Below, piece after piece: positions 58,462 through 64,000 of a stretch of 64,000 nt of DNA. Below the pieces are notes generated by a model, which worked only from the letters and a program-made list of their open reading frames with translations, searched no databases and was not told where the DNA came from. Each line of letters begins with the position of its first letter. The stretch's first letter is position 1. The position numbers and the translations under genes were made by a program. Origin of the DNA: Adiantum capillus-veneris (Eukaryota; Streptophyta; Polypodiopsida; Polypodiales; Pteridaceae). The stretch covers positions 82,218,278-82,282,277 of the forward strand of contig CM043967.1 of assembly GCA_014529385.2 (NCBI GenBank), in the 5' to 3' direction.

Positions 58462-59772
58462 TCATAACGTTTGAAATGAGCTTGTCACCCTTTGAAACCA
58501 ATTGTTCCAATTGGTAATAGGTGAGGATTTTTGCCAGTAGTTTTCTATTACCCTAGGTGCCTCGTCAAGTTGCAAGGGTGGTAAGGTACTCTCCCAGGAT
58601 CGAACTTGAAGTGGTTTATCAGGTGATTCTTTAACACTGGGAGGTGTGGATTCTTTTGTAGCTTCATTGAGGTCCATTACTATAGATGGAGGCTGTGTAG
58701 AAGCTTTTACCTCTATTGATGTATTACATGAGGAGCTAGAAGCTTCATGGAACTCCCCCCTTCTTGAGCTAGGTGGAATAAATTGGGTTTGCCTTGGAGC
58801 CCAAACTAGCTCTGGACTAGGTGTGTAGCATTCTGTGATCTCTCCCTTCCCACGGTCTGCCATTGGCTTTAGCGTTACACTGTTTGACTCATATGGGTTT
58901 GTTGTCGATAGGGAAGGACACATTTTACGTTTAGGTACCCAAATTTGCTCATTTCCATCATAGTATCCTTGGGCTTTTAATAGTCGTTTAGGAATACAGC
59001 GCCACGTTTTCTTACATTTCTTGGAGCGAGTGGGACGTTTCTTAAGAGGCTTCCGTTTTTTAGCATCAACCATGGTTACTAAAGAAGCTTTAGGGACCCA
59101 CTTGTATGCTTTCTTTGTTATATTAGGATGGTTCTTGTGTGTCTCAAGCTTTCTTTCAACTACATCAGCTGAAGATCTAGAGAGTTGGGCTATGGGGACG
59201 TATGGTTTAACCTCCTGGACATGTAATGTCTTGGGTTTTATTTCCTTAGGCAATATCTCAGGGACTATGGCTTGAGTGGTAGGGATAAGAGTTGGTTTTT
59301 GCGTTGTGACACCCCCAGTCCCCCAATCAATAGTGCATTTGGTGGCTATCATCCACGTGCGCCCTAGGTTTATATTACCCTCCATAGTTCCAGTAGGCAT
59401 GACCAAAAAGTCTTGAGCTACAATTCCATTTTCATAGCTGACAGAAGTGTGCCAGATTCCAAAAACCGTAGTTTTTTTCTTGTTGACACCCTTGACTTGG
59501 ATAATACTCTCAGATAGAGGTGGCTTCCCTAGCTGACACCACACCCCATAGGAGAGCAGATTATATTTAGCACCCGTGTCCAATAAGGCGTTATATAGCA
59601 CTTTTCCATAGGCACTATTTAACTCAGTAGGGTATCGTAGAGGTTTGTCAGAGTCCAACCAATCCTCTTCGATTCCCACGTGGAATGCATTTGTGACTCC
59701 AAGGTTAGCCTCTCGTTTTTGTCTTATACGTTGTTGTCGCTCCTTAGCCTCAGCTTTGAGCTTGTATCTTGT
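58462..59772 (-). CDS. Additional ORF after integrase, with a second retropepsin-like domain (element E)
   Basis: Open for 437 codons without a stop, in the +1 frame relative to integrase and overlapping its end by about 22 bases (TAA at 59773-59775, integrase TGA at 59750-59752). There is no early ATG, so it would need a frameshift, splicing, or a one-base indel in this copy. A basic start (KLKAEAKERQQRIRQKRE) leads to a retropepsin-like domain: LLDTGAKYNLLSYGVW with canonical DTGA, an Ile/Val-rich middle, and NINLGRTWM as the LGR-type second motif. Then a Lys/Arg-rich stretch (KKRKPLKKRPTRSKKCKK) and three related motifs YKWVPKA, QIWVPKR and LVWAPRQ. The C-terminus is Ser/Pro/Thr-rich. It ends six bases before the PPT, like the extra 3' ORF of some plant Ty3 clades, but a protease there is unexpected. 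Confidence 0.6.
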   Translation of the reverse strand, partial: TRYKLKAEAKERQQRIRQKREANLGVTNAFHVGIEEDWLDSDKPLRYPTELNSAYGKVLYNALLDTGAKYNLLSYGVWCQLGKPPLSESIIQVKGVNKKKTTVFGIWHTSVSYENGIVAQDFLVMPTGTMEGNINLGRTWMIATKCTIDWGTGGVTTQKPTLIPTTQAIVPEILPKEIKPKTLHVQEVKPYVPIAQLSRSSADVVERKLETHKNHPNITKKAYKWVPKASLVTMVDAKKRKPLKKRPTRSKKCKKTWRCIPKRLLKAQGYYDGNEQIWVPKRKMCPSLSTTNPYESNSVTLKPMADRGKGEITECYTPSPELVWAPRQTQFIPPSSRRGEFHEASSSSCNTSIEVKASTQPPSIVMDLNEATKESTPPSVKESPDKPLQVRSWESTLPPLQLDEAPRVIENYWQKSSPITNWNNWFQRVTSSFQTL

Positions 59773-61243
59773 TTAACTCGGTTTGTGCTTTGGCGGCCTT
59801 CTTTTGATGAATGGCCCGTAGTTCTTCTTGGCTTAAAGGATCATAATATCTTTTGAATTTACTCCCATTGAGGAATCCAATGGTTTCAACTCCATCAAGA
59901 GTTTCCACACGAAGGGTACCTTGTGGGGTAATTTCACATACTCTATATGGTCCTTTACCAGCATATTTTAACTTTTTCTTCTCTTTACGTACTCCATACA
60001 TAAGGACTTTATCACCAACTTTGATGTCCTTGTCCTTCACATGGCGATCAAACCACTTCTTTCTCCTATCCTTTTCCACAAGAGCATTTTGCACAGCCAA
60101 CTGTCTCTCTTCGTCTAGTTTTTCTAAGATATACAAACGCTCAGTTAAGGGGTTACCATTCCATCCTTCTTGAGAAGCTACCCTAAGACTAGGAATGACA
60201 AACTCCCAAGACATAACCGCTTCTTGGCCGTATACCATTTTGAATGGCGTACAATTAATAGCCACTTTATAAGCAATACGATAAGCCCATAGAGCAGATG
60301 TCAACTTCAAATCCCAATCAGTGCGATGAGCTTCTACCGTCTTGGTTAAAATAGAGATTAGAGTCTTGTTGGTGCTCTCGGCTTCTCCATTAGCTTGCGG
60401 GTAATAAGGTGTAGACTTATGGTGGGATATCATAAAGGTCGTGGTAAGCTCTCTTATTACCTCATTTATAAAATGGGTACCATTATCACTAACAATTTCA
60501 AAAGGGCAACCAAATCTTGTGATAATGTTCTCAAAAAGAAACTTAGCTGTTGTCCTCGCGTCAGCTTTTTGTGAAGCCTTAGCTTCAGCCCACTTTGTTA
60601 CATAGTCCGTAGCAACTAGAATATATCGAGATTGAGTGTTGCGAGCTGCGGGACTAATTGGACCTATAAAGTCTAAGCCCCATTTTTCAAATGGTTGGGT
60701 TACTTTAATAGGATGTAAGGGCATTCTGTCTTTGCGTTGTGTGGTCTTGTAACGTTGGCACTCATCACACCCTTTTGTAAAAAGTGATGCATCCTTAAAT
60801 AAAGTTGGCCACCAATAGCCTGATTGCAGCACCTTTCTAGCAGTCAGGTCTCCTGAAAAATGTCCTCCTGCTATGCTCATATGTGCTTCTTGCAAGATAT
60901 AAAAATATTCATCCTCGCGGGCACAACGCCTAAGAATATCGTCCTTGCCTAGTCTATAAAGAGTTCCGGCAATCAAACAATAGGGTTCACATTCTTTTAC
61001 TAGCCTTCGAGAGATATCCTTACGAAGTTCCTTGGGTGGAAAACCATTAACTAAAAAGTTAACAATGTTCTCACTCCATTCAGGCATAGTCTCAACTATG
61101 AATAGGGAAGTATCGGGTAATTCATCATCAACTCCTATAGGGGCTTCACCATTGGGTATGCGAGACAAATGATCAGCCTTGACGTGCCTTTTACCGGGTC
61201 TCACTACAATCCTGAAATCAAACTCCAGAAGAATTAACAACCA
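59750..61243 (-). CDS. Ty3 RNase H tail and integrase (element E)
   Basis: 497 codons without lesions after a TGA at 61244-61246. The beginning (LLEFDFRIVVRPGKRHVKA) is the RNase H end. Integrase follows: HHCC module (HMSIAGGHFSGDL, GCDECQRY), catalytic core with WGLDFIGP (first Asp), IVSDNGTHF (second Asp) and YPQANGEAEST (Glu), so the DDE triad is intact. LTSALWAYRIAY is typical. The C-terminal part includes VGDKVLMYG and GPYRVCEI, a GPY/F module, and no chromodomain. Integrase inserts the element DNA into the chromosome. The best-preserved integrase in the window. Confidence 0.88.
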   Translation of the reverse strand, partial: WLLILLEFDFRIVVRPGKRHVKADHLSRIPNGEAPIGVDDELPDTSLFIVETMPEWSENIVNFLVNGFPPKELRKDISRRLVKECEPYCLIAGTLYRLGKDDILRRCAREDEYFYILQEAHMSIAGGHFSGDLTARKVLQSGYWWPTLFKDASLFTKGCDECQRYKTTQRKDRMPLHPIKVTQPFEKWGLDFIGPISPAARNTQSRYILVATDYVTKWAEAKASQKADARTTAKFLFENIITRFGCPFEIVSDNGTHFINEVIRELTTTFMISHHKSTPYYPQANGEAESTNKTLISILTKTVEAHRTDWDLKLTSALWAYRIAYKVAINCTPFKMVYGQEAVMSWEFVIPSLRVASQEGWNGNPLTERLYILEKLDEERQLAVQNALVEKDRRKKWFDRHVKDKDIKVGDKVLMYGVRKEKKKLKYAGKGPYRVCEITPQGTLRVETLDGVETIGFLNGSKFKRYYDPLSQEELRAIHQKKAAKAQTELNKIQAQS

Positions 61244-62863
61244 TCATGTGATTCTTCCTGTGGAGCATGGCTTGTTTACTAGATACATCAACGCTTGATG
61301 ATCCACATAAAATACAAACTTGTTTGCCAGAAGGTAGTAGCGAAATTTCTTTACTGCATAAACCATTGCTAAACCTTCTCGCTCTGTAGTGGTGTAGTTC
61401 CTTTCAGTATCGTTCAATTGACGGCTTGCAAAGCTAATGGGATAGTCCAATTTATGTTCTCCTGGTTGAGTGAGAACACACCCAATAGCAAAGTTTGATG
61501 CATCAATATGCACATGGAAAATGACATCCCAGTTAGGTGTCCTTAAAATCGGAGCACTTGCTAGTGTTTTCTTCAATTGTTCATAGGCTTGGTCACACTC
61601 TTCAGTCCATTTAAATTCAATGAGAAGCTTGTACAAAGGACGTGCTATCTCAACAAAAAATAAAATAAACCGTCGATAATAACCCACGTGTCCCATGAAC
61701 CTTTGAACTCCCTTGTAATTGGTTGGTGGTGGTAACTCTAGAATCACTTTAATTTTGCTCTCATCGGTTGAGATACCATTCTTAGATACTATATGCCCTA
61801 AAATAACTCCATGCTTGACCCAAAATTGGCATTTGAACGGGTTCAATGAGATACGATATAACCTACACTTTTCAAACACCTTCCGCAAACATGATAGATG
61901 TTCTTTCCAAGAAGAGTAAACACAAAGGTCGTCTAAGAAAGCTTCACAAAACTCTCTCAAATATTCTTTAAAAGCAGTGTTTATTAATCGTTGGAATGTA
62001 GCAGGGGCATTTGTTAAGCCAAAAGCCATCACACGAAATGCAAACACGCCAAATTCTGTGATGAAGGCAGTTTTAGCTTGGTCCTCTAGCGCTATCATGA
62101 TTTGGTTGTAGCCTGAGTACCCATCTAGAAAGCTATAAGCTTCCTTGCCTGCAACTCTTTCGAGTACATGTTCGGAATATGGTAGGGGGTAATGGTCTCT
62201 TCTAGTAGCTGCACTAACTTTTTTGAGGTCCACGCACACCCTGAGTTTCCCATTTTTTTTTGGCACGATAACTATTGGAGACACCCATTCAGAGTGTTCA
62301 ATAGGATATATGAACCCACATTTGATAAGCTTTTCTAGTTCTTCTTGAATGATCCTTGCGTACTTAGGATTCATCGGGTAGGGTCTTTGTTGTACGGGCT
62401 TCGCAGTGCTAATCATAGGGATTGTATGTTGGACCACAGAAGGTGGAACACCTTTCATATCATGGTATGTCCAAGCGAATATGTCCTTGAATTCCTTGAG
62501 AAGCTCTTTTAGGACCACCTCTTCAACTTCTGTGAGGTCTTGGGCAATAAAAACAGGTTTTGATTCTTCACCGGGATCGGCTAATTCTATTTCTTTAACT
62601 ATTGCCGGACCATCATAGATTCCATTATTCCCATCGATAGGTATTCTTTGGGCTTTTGTGTACACAACCTTTGCTTCCCCTGTGGTGTAAGATTTGAAAT
62701 GTTCTGGTGCAGGATGCAAGTCTGTGGATTCTGGTTGTGCTTTGGTCTGTGCTTCCATTTCTGCTTTCTTGTGTTGTCGAGCTAACTCTTGGTTTTGACG
62801 CCTCCTTGCAGTGCGGCTCAACTTTGGCTTGTCTATGATCTCTAATTGGGCTATGTCATGGGG
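61244..62863 (-). pseudogene. Ty3 reverse transcriptase and RNase H (element E)
   Basis: One continuous frame between a TGA at 62864-62866 and a TGA at 61244-61246. RT motifs in order: FAWTYHDMKGVPPSVVQHTI, YARIIQEELEKL, SPIVIVPKKNGKLRVCVDL, FLDGYSGYNQIMIA, FGLTNAPATFQRL, the catalytic box AFLDDLCVYS and GHIVSKNGI. RNase H follows (FHVHIDASNFAIGCVL, YTTTEREGLAMVYAVKKFR, FVFYVDHQALMYLVNK). It resembles the non-chromodomain plant Ty3 (OTA-type) RT. The single stop after GRIT is where Arg would fit (CGA to TGA). Same frame as protease and integrase, so a single Pol precursor is implied. Confidence 0.9.
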
Positions 62864-62866
62864 TCA

Positions 62867-64000
62867 CCACATAACGTTTTGGAGATATTCACCCCAATCT
62901 TCTACCAATTTTCGATGAGCATCACATGCTCCTATATAACTGAGCCATTCTGCTGAGGATCTCTTCTTTTTTATCCTAGCACGTACATTGGCTCGATATT
63001 GACGCCTCTTAAAGTTTTTCTTTTTCTTATTTGAGACCTACTTTTGATTTGCATTTATATCTGGCTCACTAAAGGAATCCTCGTTGGTGTCCTCTTCACT
63101 CTCGGAGGAGCTATCATCGGTTGATGTGCTCGGTCCTTCCGAATGTTTTGCCTCTGAACTTGCTCCACTCTCTAATTCATGAGATTCAGAATCCGTTTCA
63201 CTCTGGGAGTCCGTGTCTGAGTCGTGTTGGTCAAAGTCTTCTATTGAGCTATCGGTGTCACTGTCATATTGGTCTACAATTGCCTTGCCCTTAGAAGATG
63301 CATGTATGGCACTTATCATGTTCAGAGGTGCAATTTGTGGTACCTCTTCCCCCTCTGGTGTGACCCAAGTGGTTCCTCTATTTCCCCAAGTATTTATGGT
63401 TGCAGCTAGGTGTACCCAGTCTACGTTGTCTGATTCCGTCATACCCGGTAACACATCCATGTAAGGATAATCTTGGCCAATGTCTGTATCCTTCTTACAA
63501 GTGTAACAATATTGTAGTGGGGCTGAGTGAACTGTGGTGTCAGAGCGATGATCAATAATGATTTCACTCCCTAAGGGGTGTACCTTACCAGTCACCAAAT
63601 CCACTCTAAGGACAGAGTCTTGGAATTGCAAATAGACATGATTTTTAGACCAATCATGAACCATTTGTGATTCCCTCATGAATGGTCGTCCTAAAATCAT
63701 TTCATATGACATAAGGTGTTTAGAGAAATCCATTACAATGAACGTATTTCGTACCTTGTGTCCTAGAACTTTGATCCTAAGATCCTTGAGCATCCCCATA
63801 GGTTTGGCTATGGTACCATTTGCCATCTTTACCACAATGTTAGTAACACTGAGGCGGGGTTTTTCCATGGATTCCCAACAATCTTTTGTAACAATGCTAA
63901 CTCCCGCACCACCATCAAGAATTCCCTTTATAGTTAATCCCTTGGTAGTGATGGGTAGGGTCGCATTAGACTCGTCGCCTTCAAAATACTGCCCTAATTT
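62867..64000 (-). pseudogene. Ty3 protease and linker, runs off window end (element E)
   Basis: Open from the window edge to a TAG at 63038-63040, then in frame to a TGA at 62864-62866. A retropepsin-like domain starts with GILDGGAGVSIVT near 63910, so the catalytic triplet is DGG as in G6. YEMILGRPFM follows near 63690. A long acidic Ser/Asp linker (DSDTDSSIEDF, ESEEDTNEDSFSEP) lies at about 63050-63290. After the TAG the frame continues as a basic stretch (KKKKNFKRRQYRANVRARIK) toward RT. The TAG is at a position where Gln is plausible. GAG would lie beyond 64000. Confidence 0.8.

Overview
The window looks like a repeat-dominated intergenic stretch from a land-plant nuclear genome. The evidence is Ty1/copia and Ty3 (gypsy) LTR retrotransposons, primer binding sites of the plant initiator-methionine tRNA type (TGGTATCAGAGC), long GA/CT and CA microsatellites, satellite-like tandem arrays and stop codons that look like C-to-T decay of methylated CAG and CGA codons. 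I see no intact host gene, rRNA, tRNA or CRISPR array. The family mix fits a large-genome vascular plant, but I cannot name the clade from sequence alone.

Layout. 1-1532: 5' end of a minus-strand copia element (GAG, leader, PBS, short LTR). 2267-3422: two unrecognised minus-strand ORFs downstream of a PBS-like site. 4173-8550: a Ty3 element with a 1.67-kb LTR and a decayed GAG. 8551-18200: mostly featureless, with a 241-bp tandem duplication. 18203-23550: two decayed plus-strand Ty3 elements, one truncated after RNase H and one GAG only. 23577-27310: an LTR copy, then a minus-strand Ty3 element (G4) with a 1.2-kb LTR. G4 is internally deleted, so GAG remnants abut the integrase C-terminus. 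27316-32375: a structurally complete plus-strand copia element (C2, TSD CATAC) inserted in the G4 GAG. 32404-33064: about 183-bp tandem repeats.

33893-45396 is a complete minus-strand copia element (C1). Its integrase is split by a second LTR element (N2, 36575-42356, TSD CCCCC). N2 has no retroviral genes but carries an unrecognised coding-like stretch. 45911-46960 is a satellite of 160-bp units, each made of five subunits of about 32 bp. 48269-49611 is a DNA-transposon-like element with CACTA-type inverted ends. 49850-50945 is a chromovirus-like Ty3 fragment. 53354-56432 is a minus-strand Ty3 GAG/protease with an LTR.

57793-64000 is the best-preserved element (E): a minus-strand Ty3 protease-RT-RNase H-integrase frame with only three in-frame stops. 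After the integrase, in the +1 frame, lies a second long ORF with its own retropepsin-like DTGA domain, then a polypurine tract and a short LTR. Two retropepsin-like domains, one on each side of RT-IN, are the most unusual arrangement here. The elements do not form a shared pathway. They are layers of insertion, and nesting with LTR divergence gives their relative order.
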